DNA from: Heterohyrax brucei
Lineage: Eukaryota; Chordata; Mammalia; Hyracoidea; Procaviidae
NCBI GenBank assembly: GCA_028571685.1
Contig: CM053141.1
Location: 69,797,833 to 69,861,832 of the forward strand
Direction of reading: 5' to 3'
Length of the DNA: 64,000 bases
Below, one piece after another: positions 1 to 11,999 of this stretch (position 1 is the first letter of the stretch; each line of letters opens with the position of its first letter). The position numbers were made by a program, and so were the translations under genes. The notes beneath the pieces were generated by a model. The model was not told the origin of the DNA, ran no database searches, and worked only from the letters and a program-made list of their open reading frames with translations.

Positions 1-560
1 TGGCTGGGCTCCATCTGGGTCCTCTGGTCACATGTTGATGTAGTCGCCCACTGACGTGGGTCTCTGTCTTCTGGGTTCTCTTTCCCCCGTGTTGTTTTGG
101 TCCTTGGTGATCATCTGTTCCTGCAGACCCCAGACGCGAGGCACCAGGAGACTCTCTTAGCAATACACTAGTTATGCCAGTTGGCCTCAGTGTCCCTGGA
201 GAGCATGATCCCCAGACCCCCGCCCCTGCTACTCTGTCCTCGCAATATTGGGTTAAGATTGGAAGAATATTCAGGTTATGCTGAAGTCCAGTTAAATTGA
301 TCTTTCTGATGTGTGCTGTCACTGATTTAACGTAACGAAATTTCTGTCAGCTATGTAATCTGTAACCAGCCCTCTCCTTCCCTCCCTCTTCTCCCTTGCA
401 GCCATCAAAGATTCTTTTCTTCTGTACCGTGAGTCTGTTTTTAAGTCCTTATCGTAGGGGTCTTATACAGTATTTGTCCGTGTGCCACTGACTACTTTCA
501 CTCAGCATAATGTCTTCTAAATGAAACCAAGTTAAGAGATGCTTCCTAATGTCATCATTG
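1..560 (-). mobile_element. L1 3'-UTR fragment (older subtype), cut by the window edge
   Basis: Read on the minus strand this is L1 3' UTR, including the block tgctactctgtcctcgcaatattgggttaag shared, in variant form, with the copies at 22.6-23.5, 31.2-32.2 and 37.7-38.7 kb. It most resembles the older copy at 37.7 kb. It is interrupted at 561 by the poly(T) start of a younger L1. Confidence 0.75.
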
Positions 561-2450
561 TTTTTTTTTTTTAATTTAACATGACAGAGTGAAAATGTAC
601 ATTCCCGTATAAATTTACATGCCCACCTATGTGCAGCTTCCACTGCTCTCCCTGTCCGGTGACAGCACACTATTCCTCTCTGCCCCATACATGTCTCATC
701 CTCCCAACAGCCTCCTTTCCCCTCCTCTCCACCCACTCTCCTTCCTCCAGCCAGAGGTCAGCAGGATGATATCCTATAGATGTATAGAACCATAAAGTGC
801 ATCCAATATATGGTCACTCTGCATTGCCAAGTCCAATCCATTCCTGTCCAAAGAGTGGACCTTCGTTATAATTTATGGGTAAAGGCAGCATCAGGGCCAG
901 GGGCCATGGTCTCAGGGGAATCCTGAAACTGCTGGACCATCCATTGAGGTCTTTTAGTGGAGGTCTCAGGATGCACCCCTTTTTATTCTTGTGTTGCCAG
1001 TGAGACTCCTCTCTGTGAGCTCCATCGTGGCTATCACTGGTGGTGTCCGGGCACCATCCCGTTCTTCCGGTCCCAAGTTGATGTAGGCACCCAGTCATGT
1101 GGGTCTCTCTGTCTTCTAGGTTGTCTTTACTGCATGTCATTTTGGTCCTCGGTGAGCATCCATTCCTGCTGAGTTGGGACCATTTGCTGTGTCCTCGGAT
1201 GGCAGCTTGGCAGCTTTGAAAACCCCAGATGCCACTCACCAATGTGGGGTGCAGACAGCTCTCTTAGCAAAAAGCTAGTTGTGCCAGTTGGCCTCAATTT
1301 CGCCTAAGAGCATGGTCCCGTGCCCCCTGCCCCAGCTACTCTATCCTTGCAATATTGGGTTAAGATGGAAGGAGTACTCAAGTTATGCTGAAGTCCACTT
1401 AATGTTGTTCTTGTTTTTAATGTGTGCTATCACCGCTTTCTCCCAACCAGATTTCTAGCAACTATCTAAACTAAACCCTCCCCCTTCATTCTCCCCCCCT
1501 CCCCTCTCTTGCAGCTGTCAAAGAGTCTTTTCTTCTATACACAAGTCTGTTTTTGAGATCTTATCTTAGAGGTCTCATACAGTATTTGTCCTTTTGACAC
1601 TGACTGCTTTCACTCAACATAATGTCTTCCAGTTGAAACCAGGTTAGGAGATGTTTCCTGGAATCATCGTTATTCTTTATCATTGCATAGTGCTCCATTG
1701 AGTATATGTACCGTAGTTTACTTATCCATTCCTGTGTTAGCCATCTGGGTTGATTCCATCTTTATGCTATCATGGACTGTGCTGTGATAAACATTCTGGT
1801 GCATGTGTCCGTTACTGTGAAAAGCGTTGATTCTGTAGGATATATTCCAAGTAGTGGAATTACTGGGTCAAGTGGTGTATCAATATCCATTTTTTTAAGG
1901 AAGCACCAGATTGCTTTCCAAAGAGGGTGGACCATTTTGGAACCCCACCAACAGTGTAGGAGGGTTCCACTTTCTCCACAGCCTCTCCAGCATTTAATGT
2001 TTTGCACTTTTGGGATCATGGCCAACCTTGTTGGGGTGAGATGGTAGCTCATTGTCGTTTTGATTTGAATTTCTGTAATAGCTAATGATCGTGAACATGT
2101 CTGCATGTGTTTTTTGGCTGCCTGGATCTCCTCTTAGAGAAATGTCTGTCCATCTCCTTTGCCCATTGCTTAATTATATGATTTATCTTTTTCTTATTGA
2201 TATTTTGTAGTACTGTATAGATTATGGAGATCAGGTGTCGGTCTGACATAGAGTTGCCAAATATTTTTTCCCATTCTGTAGGTGGCCTTTTAATTCTATT
2301 AATAAAGTCTTTGGATGAGCAAAAGTGATTGATTCTTAGTAGTTCCCATTTATCTACTTTCTCTTCTGTTGTTTGTGATTTGTTTGACAGAGTTTGAAGT
2401 CTGTGTTGTGTATTAAACCTTCCATTGCTGTTCCTATTTTTTCTTGGATG
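561..2450 (-). mobile_element. 5'-truncated L1 (3' UTR plus end of ORF2)
   Basis: The element begins with poly(T) at 561 (the minus-strand poly(A) tail), then about 1.1 kb of 3' UTR, then the end of ORF2. A minus-strand open stretch at 1762-2106 encodes the ORF2 C-terminal segment containing [20 protein letters not shown]. The element ends near 2450, in upstream ORF2. It is inserted in the L1 at 1-560 and is coding-dead. Confidence 0.8.
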
Positions 2451-2452
2451 AC

Positions 2453-2490
2453 AGCAGCTGAATTCTTAACCAGTATGCCACTGGGACTCC
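2453..2490 (-). mobile_element. AfroSINE head fragment
   Basis: Only the tRNA-like head is present, reading ttaaccagtatgccactgg on the + strand. Confidence 0.5.
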
Positions 2491-3434
2491 TTATGTATAC
2501 TCATAATAATAAAAGCAGCTTAACATCTATAAAAAAGCAGCTTAGCATGTATAGTTTTACATGGATCTTTCCTTGTAGCCCTCAAGAGTGGTAGAATATT
2601 TCCTTCTTAAAACTGTTAGAATAATCATTGTCTATCACAGTACGTTTCTAGTAAATGGAAACTATTTTTAGGCTTGAAGAGATTCTATCTTTTGAACACA
2701 TTGATTTTTAATCATAAAAATAGTAAAAACAAACAAACAAAACAAAAACTTTGCGTTAAGGGCAAGAAAATGTTAGCATATTTAAGAAAAAGTTCTTGTA
2801 GCTTTTTATTTGGAAGCTTATGAATCATTGAGTGATTATCGTGAATCAGCAGGACTTGTTTTTCAAGAAGCATTTGAAAAGCAAAGTAAACTTTGTTCCT
2901 AGAGAAAAATACTGAGCTCCTTGTATCTCATAGGAAACTACAAAGGAATTACAGTGTTTTTCTTAATACAGTATTTTAATAATAGTATTTTTTTCAAAAT
3001 GGAAATACTTTGCTGCTTTCTGAATATTTAATGAGAAGTGGTAATTACTCATTGTAAGAATATACATATAGTATTGAAGTGTATGTAGTGAAAATACTCT
3101 TTTCAAAAAACAGTTTTAAACTTTTGGAATATCCTTCCAGATTCTTTTAATGTATATACATTGTGAAAAGTGTACTAATATTTTAAATACTAATTTAATT
3201 TTCCTATTTAGTTTGTTAGAGGCATCAGTTATATTCATTAGTGCAAATAAATGTGTTTCATTTGTATAACAGTATTCAGTTACCTGTAAGAGTCATAATT
3301 AACTGGTAACTTACTAAAATATATTTAATGCATTCCACCATTTGTGCTATAATAACTTAACCCTATATTGAACCTCTGGTACATTGTCTAGAAGTGCTGT
3401 TATTTCCTTAAATAAAGAACCCAGAAAAACAATG
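2491..3434. other. AT-rich stretch, nothing recognised
   Basis: I see no gene, repeat family or splice-bounded exon here. There are short A-rich runs near 2725-2750. Confidence 0.5.
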
Positions 3435-3562
3435 AAACCCATTGCTCTTGAGTCACTTCTGAGTCATGGTGACCATATCAGACTGCCAGGTAGGGTTTTC
3501 AAGGGGTACCTGGTGGATTCAAACTGCCAACCGTTTGGTTAGCTGCTATGCCACCAGGATTT
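3435..3562 (-). mobile_element. AfroSINE (short form)
   Basis: Read on the minus strand this is the tRNA-derived SINE head (A-box-like), a ccaggtaccc core and the tail with gagtcagaagtgactc. On the + strand it starts aaacccattgctcttgagtc and ends ctatgccaccaggatttt. Confidence 0.8.
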
Positions 3563-3949
3563 TCGTTGTTTCCTAAGGATACATTTTTAAGAGTGGAATT
3601 ATTGAGTGTATACAGTAATGTTATACATGTTGTGAAATTGTGTTGTAATTCAAGAATGTTGCAGAAATGTATACTCCACTGAGAGTGTGAGAGTAGATGT
3701 GTCTGCATGGAATTGCTAATCTTGGCTGGTACCAGTCTTTTCACCATTTACCATTGTGATATGTAAATAATGAACATTTTATATTTTAAATTCCTTTTGT
3801 TTGCCTTAACTAATGATATTAACATCTTATATGTAGGTATATACACATTGGCCAGTTCTGCTTCATTTTAGGAGTCTTATGTCACTTTTTTTGTTGAGGC
3901 TGTGTCTTATTGATTGGAAGAAATCTTAATATTGTAGATCCTTACTGTC

Positions 3950-4640
3950 TTTTTAAAAGTTGTGCATTAGGTCAAAGTTTATAGGGAAAATTAGTTTCTC
4001 ATTCAAAAGTTTATACACAGAGTGTATCATGACATTGGTGCAATCCCTGCAGTGTGTCAGCACTCTGCTTTTTCACCCTGGCTTCCCTTTGCCCATTTGT
4101 CTAACTTTTCTGTTTTTCTGTCTTCTTGTCTTTTCTTTTGGGTAGGCGTTGGTCATTTAGTCTCATGTACTTTATTGAACTAAGGCACATATTCCTCACT
4201 TGTGTTACTATTTTTTTTTATTTTAGAGTCCTATGTAATTTTTGGAAACCTGGTGGCATAGTGGCTAAGTGCTACAGCTGGTAACCAGAAGGTTGACGGT
4301 TTCAATTTGCCAGGCACTCCTTGAAATTGCAGGGCAGCTCTCCTCTGTCCTGTACAGTTGCTAGTAGTTGGAATTGAATCAATGGCAATTTTTTTTAAAA
4401 TGTAATCTTTGGCTGAAAGATGGCTTTGGCGAGTGGCTTCACTTAAGAGGGAGCAGAGTTTTGCAGGGGATAGAGCCTCAGGAATTCCACCAGTGTCTAT
4501 CAGACCAGTGTGTCTGATCTGTTTTGTGAATTTTAATTTTGTGTTCTGCATTTTTCTCCTGCTCTGTCTGGAACTCTTTGTTGTGATCCCTGTCAAAGTG
4601 GTTGGTAGGGGCAGTCAGGTCAGGCATCATCTCTTAGTAT
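3950..4640 (-). mobile_element. elephant LINE 3'-end repeat (second 3'-UTR type), split by a SINE
   Basis: The motif series gtcaaagtttatag / tctcattcaaaagtttatac / gacattggtgcaatccctgc / ctttggctgaaag recurs at 30.3-31.2, 34.0-34.5 and 44.9-45.7 kb. It probably is the 3' UTR of another lineage-specific L1 subfamily in antisense. The class is inferred. It resumes after the SINE at 4246-4399. Confidence 0.55.
4246..4399 (+). mobile_element. AfroSINE with TSD
   Basis: A full short-form SINE starts aaacctggtggcatagtgg and ends in an A/T-rich tail. It is flanked by atgtaat(t/c)tttgg at 4233-4245 and 4400-4412, a 13-bp TSD with one mismatch. Confidence 0.85.
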
Positions 4641-5182
4641 TTATTCTTTTAGTATTGTTCATGCTGTTGTGCCATCAGTTTTATGTTGTTAAATCTGTTG
4701 ATTTTATGATTTCTGGCTTTGATCACACTGACCTTAGAAAAAATTATGTCCAGACTCATAAAATTTAATATTAATGCATTCATTATAATTTAGCAATAGA
4801 GGTTTTTTAAATTTGAGATTGATCCATTGTCTTGTAAGTAGTCTAAGACTAGACTTCATGATTGACAAATATAAATTGGATACAAATCAGAATTAAGTGT
4901 AGCTTTTCATTTTTGTAGTGTCAGGTTCATCAAGTTCATGTGGTTCTCAAAAAAGTGCATGATCCCCAAAGAGCAAGTGAGCCTAGCATGCTTTTTTGTA
5001 TTTTATAATGTCTTTAAAAAATTCCTTTGTATGTTTGGGTGTTGTGGTTCAGATGAATTTGTTTTTGTAGAGCAGTGGCTCTCAGACTAAGTGCCCACTT
5101 TTAATGTAGTGGTGTAGCGTATATTTTGTAAGATTTTTTTTCTATTTGAAAAGAAATTGATGTATAGTAAAATCTGCTTAGA

Positions 5183-5375
5183 TAGTACAGATGATTAATG
5201 TGTTCAGCTGCTAACTGGAAGGTTGGAGGTTCATGTACACCCAGAGGTGCTTTGAAATAAAAGCCTGACTACCTACTTCTCGAAAAATTAGCCATTAAAA
5301 ATGGTGTAGAGTACATTTCTACTCTTAGACTTACGAGCGATGAGTCAGAATCAACTCAATGGAAATTGGGTTTTG
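5183..5375 (+). mobile_element. AfroSINE (long form)
   Basis: It shows the long-form core (cctgactacctacttctcg, then gccattaaaaatggtgtag) between a degraded head and the tail gagtcagaatcaactcaatgg. Confidence 0.75.
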
Positions 5376-5559
5376 TAATCGACCTATGATTACACAGGAC
5401 AAAAAGGGACATCATTTTCTATTAACTGTAATAAAGAACATCGAGTACATTAAAAAACTTTAAGTAGGCTTAGTGGTTTTTGGTTAACACTTTGGAATCA
5501 CCTGAAGAACTTTAAAAAATAAATCTACACCTACCCATTCCTAAGCATTTGCCCAAACA

Positions 5560-6170
5560 GATGAGAACATAAGTTTCCCAAAATGTACAGAAAAGTCTTT
5601 TAACAGTGTAATGTCCCCAAATGGAAACAGCTCAAATTATCAATCAGCAAAAAGAGTGGATAAACAAGTTGTTGTATAGTCGCACAATGGAATATTACTT
5701 GCCACTGAAGAGTGAACTATTGACACATCATGAATGAATCCCAGGGTACATAATGAAAAACTGAAATCAGACCTGTTGCTGTCATACCACTTCCAACTCA
5801 TAGTGACCCTAGAGGTTGGAGTACAGCTGCCCTAGGAGCTGTACTGGTGTCTGTCAACTGCTGACGTTTTGGTTGGTGTTTGAGCTTTTAACTGCTGCGT
5901 TGCCAGGGCCCTGGTGAAACAAGCCAAAGAGACAGGAGTGTCACCATGATTCTGTTCATGTGAAGTTAAAAACGGAGCTTAGTGTCAGAGTGGTGGGGTG
6001 TGGTTGTCTCTGGGAGTCAGTTTGATGGAAGGCAGCAGGAAGGATGTTCTGAGTGATGGGAATGTTTATTGACATGTTTCTTATCCCTAATAGAATTAGG
6101 CACATAAAAACTGTATTTTTCTGTTCAACAACTTTGTCTTAAACAAACAATGAAACAAAACAAAACAATG
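5560..6170 (+). mobile_element. old L1 3' end, sense to ERBIN, split by a SINE
   Basis: The text matches the conserved ancient L1 ORF2-end/3'UTR: aatggaatattacttgcc, then after the SINE tgattctgttcatgtgaag and ctgggagtcagtttgatgg. This is one of the few L1 pieces in + orientation. Confidence 0.65.
5770..5912 (-). mobile_element. AfroSINE nested in old L1
   Basis: It starts gacctgttgctgtcatacc and ends tgctgcgttgccagggccc on the + strand. The flanking L1 text resumes on both sides. Confidence 0.7.
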
Positions 6171-6231
6171 GATGTCAAGGTCCTATATTCCAGAGATTCT
6201 CATTTAATTGGTGTGGATATAGATGATTCTT

Positions 6232-6834
6232 TTTTTTAAATTTTTTATTTAATATAACTGAGTGAAAATGTACATTCATATATAAATCTACATACCCACC
6301 TATATGCAGCTTCCACTGCTGTCCCTGCCTGGTGACAGCACAGTTTTCCTCTGTGCTCCATACGTGTCTCGTTCTCCCAACAGTCTTTTTTTTTTCCCCT
6401 CCTCTCCACCCGCTCTTCTTTCTCCAGCCAGAGGTCAGCAGGATGACATCCTATAGATGTATAGAACCATAAAGTGCATCCAATATGTGGTCACTGCATT
6501 GCCAAGTCCAATCCATTCCTGTCCGAAGAGTGGACCTTCGTTATGATTTATGGTCAAGGGCAGCATCAGGGTGAGGGGCCATGCTCCCACGGGAACCCTG
6601 AAACCACTGGACCATCAATTGAGGTCTTTTAGTGGGGATCTCATGATGCACCCCTTTTTATTCTTGTGTTGCCAGTGAGGCTCCTCTGTGAGCTCCATTG
6701 CGGCTATCACTGGTGGTGGCCGGGCACCATCTGGTTCTTCCGGTCCCAAGTCAGTGTAGGCACCCACTGATGTGGGTCTCTTTGTCTTCTGAGTTGTCTT
6801 TCCCCCATGTGATTTTGGTCCCCGGTGAGCATCC
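6232..6834 (-). mobile_element. 5'-truncated L1 (3' UTR only) with perfect TSD
   Basis: Poly(T) followed by 0.6 kb of L1 3' UTR, flanked by tatagatgattctt at 6218-6231 and 6835-6848 (14/14). There is no coding part. Confidence 0.9.
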
Positions 6835-6848
6835 TATAGATGATTCTT

Positions 6849-7840
6849 ATATGTAGCCAGTGTTAAGAATCATTGATCAGATGCTTGCCCTTGTGTGTGG
6901 CCTCATTGTGTATTCACTTGTTTATGCAGGTAGATGGATGCAGGTGTGTTGTATTGGCAACTTCAGTACTGTTAGAAGAGGCATTACCCCGCCCCCAAAC
7001 AAGAAGTAGAGAAACAACTCTACGTTTTCAAGGAAAACAGTTTATTCTTTAGTGGTAGTTACAATCCATTAAATTAGTACAGAAAACTTTCTGTGTTCAC
7101 AGAGGTAGGTTATAGTCCCAGATAACTATATTTGTTGGCATCATGACTTGGGGATGTTTTAAAGTTGTACAGAACTGGCCCTGACATTACAGGACATCAG
7201 CTGTCCCTCACTTGGCAAATCCATTCACTGTAACTTCTGAAAATGTCCCCCCCACATTTTCACAATGACCCTTTTTTAGAACCACTGTCAGTCTGAATTT
7301 CCTGAATCTTGCTATTTGTATGTACGCTAAAAGGGGAAACTGTTGACACTTGATAAAAACTGCTTAAAATGTGTTAACTTCAGGTCCACAATTCTGAAAT
7401 TTAAGAAGTTCTGAAAATTAAACGTTTTCTTTAACTCATTTGGTATAAAATCTGGCCTAACCTGTCATGTTCTTAGAGTGAATATTATATACATTACACC
7501 TCTCTGCAGAGATACTATGTATTTTATTATGTGGTACTGCCCCTTACTCCACTAGAATTTTTTGTTTTTGTAAAAACATATGTAACACAACATTTGCCAA
7601 TTCAGTATATTTCACACGTACAATCTGGTCATATCATTTACATTAATCCTGTGCAGTAATAATTGTCACACACTGGACATGTTTTATAGTATTCAGTATT
7701 TATTGCTTATTACCATTCTGTTAATCAAAAAATTCTAAAGGACAGATGTTGACCTTAAGGGTTTGGTTAAGAGATTGTGAATCTGTATTACCAGTAGCTG
7801 GTTAGCAGTCTTAGTGAAGGTGATTTTTTGAGAGTCTGAG
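6849..7840. other. unique AT-rich DNA, nothing recognised
   Basis: No exon, repeat family or RNA gene is apparent. Confidence 0.45.
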
Positions 7841-7870
7841 GGCTATTCCGAGTCAGAATTGACTCCATGG
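7841..7870 (+). mobile_element. SINE tail remnant
   Basis: Only ggctattccgagtcagaatt and gactccatgg are recognisable as the AfroSINE tail. The upstream 100 bp may be its decayed body. Confidence 0.4.
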
Positions 7871-7877
7871 AGTAAAT

Positions 7878-7979
7878 TTTGGAATCAAGAGTAGTTGTTT
7901 CCAATCAGAAGTAACATTCTTTGCATTCAGAAAAAGGTTTGGAATCAAGAGTAGTTACTTCCAGTAAAAAATAACATTT
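7878..7979. repeat. 60-bp-period direct repeat, two copies
   Basis: tttggaatcaagagtagtt occurs at 7878 and 7938. Similarity continues for about 42 bp in each unit (taacatt at both ends), with an 18-bp linker. Confidence 0.8.
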
Positions 7980-8007
7980 TTATCTTACAATTTTAAGGAA
8001 GCCTCAA

Positions 8008-8032
8008 TTTTTTTTTTTTTTTTTTTTTTTTT
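8008..8032. repeat. poly(T) tract, 25 nt
   Basis: An uninterrupted T run. It could be the tail of a decayed minus-strand retroelement, but the adjacent sequence is not recognised. Confidence 0.9.
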
Positions 8033-8424
8033 GGTCAGCTTCTTCTGCAGAGTTTACTACTTTGTATTAGAGTTAGAGAATGTGTGGTGATAGATTTTCG
8101 ATTATCTTTGGTCAGAAAGGTACTTCTTGGTCTTGAGAGCAGGTAGCCAGTTGGGTGCTTACCATGTGCTGTGAAACCAGAAATTTCAGACAATATAAGC
8201 AAGTAACTAATGTGGAGGATTTCTGGGGTATCCAGTAATATATTTTTGGTACTGCACAAAACTAATTATCTAGATTTCTTGTAAGTTATGTATAATTTTA
8301 AAATAGCATCGGCTAGATATGCCCATTAGAACAATTACTGTTTAAAATTCTTGAATGCGTCACATTTATTTTTAAAACTATGCTGGGAGAGCACCTGTTG
8401 TTTTATAAAAACGTGTAGTACCAG

Positions 8425-8562
8425 TATCAGTAGCCAGCTAGTTGATTCAGATTCGTAGATGCCCCATGTGTTTGTCAGTAGAACTGGGCTCCATAGGGTT
8501 TTGAAATACTTCTGGTGTTGAACCTCTAACTTTTCCATTAGTGGCTGAGCGCATAGACCTTT
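8425..8562 (-). mobile_element. degraded AfroSINE
   Basis: Partial matches on the + strand: gttgattcagattcgtag, gtagaactgggctccatagg, and a poor head. Family assignment is moderate. Confidence 0.45.
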
Positions 8563-9213
8563 AGCATCACCCAGTAACTCTAAATGTATAGTGTATTATC
8601 AAAGATGTTATTGGAATGAAAAAAGTCAGTCATGAGTGATTTGTTTTTGAATGCAGAAATTCTGTTGCTACTTTTTATATCTGTATATCTTTTATATACT
8701 GTATATCTTGATCTACCTGTTCTGTGTCCCAAAATTTATGTAAAGTTTGATTTGAGCTTTTCTTGTTTTCTGCATTAATTGCCAAACGATGTCACTTAAA
8801 AATTTTACTGTGGTACTTGAAGAGAAAATATATAAGCTTATGTAATTAGTTGTTAGAAAATTATCATGCCTGTCCATTAGGTTTGACAGATTAAAATATA
8901 CTTAGTGGATGTATATGTTTTGTGTGAATATGTGTATGATTTATATGCAGAATGACTTAGAACCAAGAACTGTTTCTCAGTTCTTAAGCAGTTCAAGAGA
9001 AGAAACAATTTTGTACACTATGAATCTGTTTAAACTTTTACAACCTTCTATCATAGTTTGCTATATCAATTGAAGGTATATTCATATCTAGGTATTAATA
9101 AATGAAGATGTTCCATATTTGTTTTTATGCTTAATATAGAAAACTTAGGTATCTTAAATTATTTTATCCTATTTTGACAGTTTTCATCAAAACACACAAT
9201 TTTCTTTAAACAG

Positions 9214-9237
9214 ATGGTTCATCCTGAGATTACAAAG
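9214..9237 (+). other. possible 24-nt micro-exon upstream of ERBIN
   Basis: An acceptor-like caattttctttaaacag is followed by 24 nt, starting with ATG, and a good donor (AAAG|gtgagcaag). The frame reads MVHPEITK. It is in phase with the 27426-27473 exon and with the Erbin start exon. Such a short exon-like match can arise by chance in 64 kb, and no transcript evidence is available here. Confidence 0.2.
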
Positions 9238-9774
9238 GTGAGCAAGTAATGCTTGAACTGGCTAAATGGTTTTTCCGTTGGTCTCTATGCAACTAACTAG
9301 TCATGTTAAATTGAAGGACAAAAACCTAATTGTTTACTTATCAATGAAAGTTTGGTCTAATTGGTAACACTAATTAAGAATGAATTTAAAATTTGAAACC
9401 CTGTTAAAAACTAGGATGGTCATCTTGGCTGGTCTAAAAGTTCTGGTTTGTAGTTCTTACATTCTGTGCTCAGAGGAAGGCTATTTAGTAAATCTATGTG
9501 TTTCTGTATTATTTTCCAGGTTGTGTGTCTGGACAATATTAAAACAAAACCAAAAAAAACACAACTGTCTTATTTTAATATCAGGTCACAAGTCCATTAT
9601 TCAAGAACTGTTATGTGAGTGATTAGTTTTTAAGAGCTACATTTTTGATGTAATGAATCAAAAATATTTAAAAATAGCACTTATTGCATAATCGTGCTGC
9701 TTATATTGACTGTTAAAGTAGTATACAATAGTTTTCTTTGTGTATAGATTACTGTTACTGGGAAACTGTACCAA

Positions 9775-9925
9775 AAACCAAACCCACTGCCTTTGAGTCA
9801 ATTCTGACTCATAGCGACCCCTATAGATAAGAGCAGAACTGAGTAAAGTAGAACCCATAGCGTTTCCCAGGAGCTCCTGACAGATTTGAACTCCTGACAT
9901 TTTGATTAGCAGACTTAGTAGTACT
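9775..9925 (-). mobile_element. AfroSINE
   Basis: The tail reads gagtcaattctgactcatag on the + strand, followed by core and decayed head (gcagacttagtagtacttag). Confidence 0.8.
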
Positions 9926-10407
9926 TAGCCCCTATGGAAACTATAACTGAGCAGTATTGAAGTGTACAACTTGGAGGTAGAAGAAGTAGAAAAAAAGAAC
10001 CACTGGAGAAAAGATCCACTAGATTTTTAGATTCACAGATGAATCGTTCTCAGTCAACTATTTCTATAGGTGTATTTTCTTAAAAAACTACAGGAAACTT
10101 TCATGGAAAATAAATAAGAATGTATTAAATGAGTGTAAAAGCATGTTCTTGTGACTAAATGTTATCGGTTGTATTCGGCTATAGCATTTTAATACAGACA
10201 AAATGATTCCTTCTTAGGTGGTTTGCATTTTTGGTGTGAGTGCTTTTAAATAAGAAAGTCGGGTTTGGGGAAACTCTGACACTTAACTAGGCTAATTTCA
10301 GTGAAGGGTAATACTGTTCTTGTAGTTTGAGACCTGAAATACAACTAAGCAAGAGTGAATCTGTTGTATTTGCTTTAAAGCAGTTGCACAGTAATTAAGT
10401 TCTGTTT

Positions 10408-10572
10408 TGTTGTTGGGTGCCCTGAGTCCGTTCAAATGCACAGTGAGCCCACATGATAGAGCAAAACTACCTCCTAGGGTTTTGTTGACTGTCATTTTAC
10501 AGAAGTGGCTGAATGGTAACCTTTTGGCCAGGAGCAGCAGAGGTCTTAATTGTTGGTCACCAGGGCTCCTTT
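10408..10572 (-). mobile_element. AfroSINE (decayed)
   Basis: It runs from ttgttgggtgccctgagtcc to gttggtcaccagggctcc on the + strand, with a divergent middle. Confidence 0.65.
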
Positions 10573-10615
10573 GTTAAATTAATTTTACAAATTTATTAAA
10601 CATTTACTTTGTGCC

Positions 10616-10645
10616 GAAATGGGCTCTTTGGCAGTGGGTTTTGGT
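10616..10645 (+). mobile_element. 30-bp SINE-tail insertion with TSD
   Basis: ggcagtgggttttggt is the AfroSINE 3' end. It is flanked by tttactttgtgcc at 10603-10615 and 10646-10658 (13/13), so only the last 30 bp of a SINE was inserted. Confidence 0.8.
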
Positions 10646-11496
10646 TTTACTTTGTGCCAGTGATAGAGGAGGACACAGAAGAGGCAAGGGACAATATAAT
10701 GGAATCACCTTGGGAGCTTTTACAGCATCCACAAGTGCCTAGACCGTGCTCCATACACTTTGAGGGAGAATCCTAGGTATTGGAGAGGCTTGTTGACAGG
10801 TTCTCTGTGAGTGGGACCTGATTCGAAGGCAGTGGGGTTTTTTTGCTTTGCAGGTTCCAGTTCACATTACATAGTGTGGCATTGAAAACTTTGAAATCCT
10901 GCTCCTCCTGGTGATCATCCAACCTCATTCCTATATACTTCAGAGTCTCTTTCCATTCCTCTAATTTCATCTGCTAGCAGTGCTCAGAGTTTTTCTTTAC
11001 TTTGGTTTATATATGGTTCATGTGCTCTTCTGTCCTTTTTGTACTGTTTTCACTTCCCATCAGACCTTTTATTCTGTCAGGGTCTAATGGGCTACAAGTT
11101 TAAATTTGTAACTTTGTGTTATTCCTAATGTGGAATGTATTAGGCCTCACTGTTTGTTATTATGTATCTAGAATTAGAAAGTTCTTGAAGCTGGGGGGGG
11201 GTTATGTGTCTTATTTATCTTAAGCTGCAAACCTAGTAACTCAGTAAATGTTTATTTACTGTCATGCTGGATTTTATAATCAGAAAGCTAAATGCAATCA
11301 GCATCACACATTAATTTGATTCCATTTGTGATTGATTCTGTTCTGTGATTATAATTCTGATTGATTGATTCTGTTTTGTGATTACTAGGCATTTGGATTT
11401 GACCTTCTTGTGCCTCTTGGGTTTAGTAACTTTGTCAGTAGCTCTAGACTAGTTGAGGTGTATTGAAAAAGGCAGGGTCAGATGTATAGAAGTGAC

Positions 11497-11970
11497 TGTC
11501 TTAGTCATGTGGTGCTGCTATAACAGAAATACCACAGATGGATGCCTTTAAAAAGAGAAATTTTATTCTTTCAGAGCCCATTAGGCTACAAGTCCAAATA
11601 TAGGGCAGCAGCTCCAGGGAAAAGTCTTTCTCTGTTAGCTCTGGAGGAAGGTCCTTGTCGTCAATCTTACCCTGAACTGGGTGCTTCAGAGGCACAGGGA
11701 TCTGGAGTCTAAGAGACGACTGTCGATACTGCTTCCTTCCTGATGGCGTGAGGTCCTCAATTTGTCTACTGGCTTCTATCTTTTATGTCTTGAGGCACAA
11801 TACAGTCTTACCCATTGATTTCTGCTGCCAGCACAACTGCGGACTGTTCTCGCTCATTAACATCAGAGAGGTTGGATTTACAACATACTGGGACATCACA
11901 CAATGCTGAGAACCATAATGTAGCCAGATTGCTACTCGTATATTGTGGGGACACAGCTCAGTCCATGACA
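11497..11970 (-). mobile_element. solo LTR (ERVL-MaLR-like) with perfect TSD
   Basis: The 474-bp element has TG...CA termini, and its minus-strand AATAAA lies near the 3' end (tttattctttcag on +). The 5-bp TSD gtgac is at 11492-11496 and 11971-11975. Related copies are at 14942, 32180 and 47078. It has no internal genes. The MaLR assignment is from recognition of the LTR 3' end. Confidence 0.8.
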
Positions 11971-11999
11971 GTGACTGTGACAGTTACAGATATTATCTT

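Noticed and set aside
814..1242. A 142-codon minus-strand frame
   Set aside because: It falls in the L1 3' UTR; the same region in other copies (22.9, 31.4, 38.0 kb) is broken in different ways.
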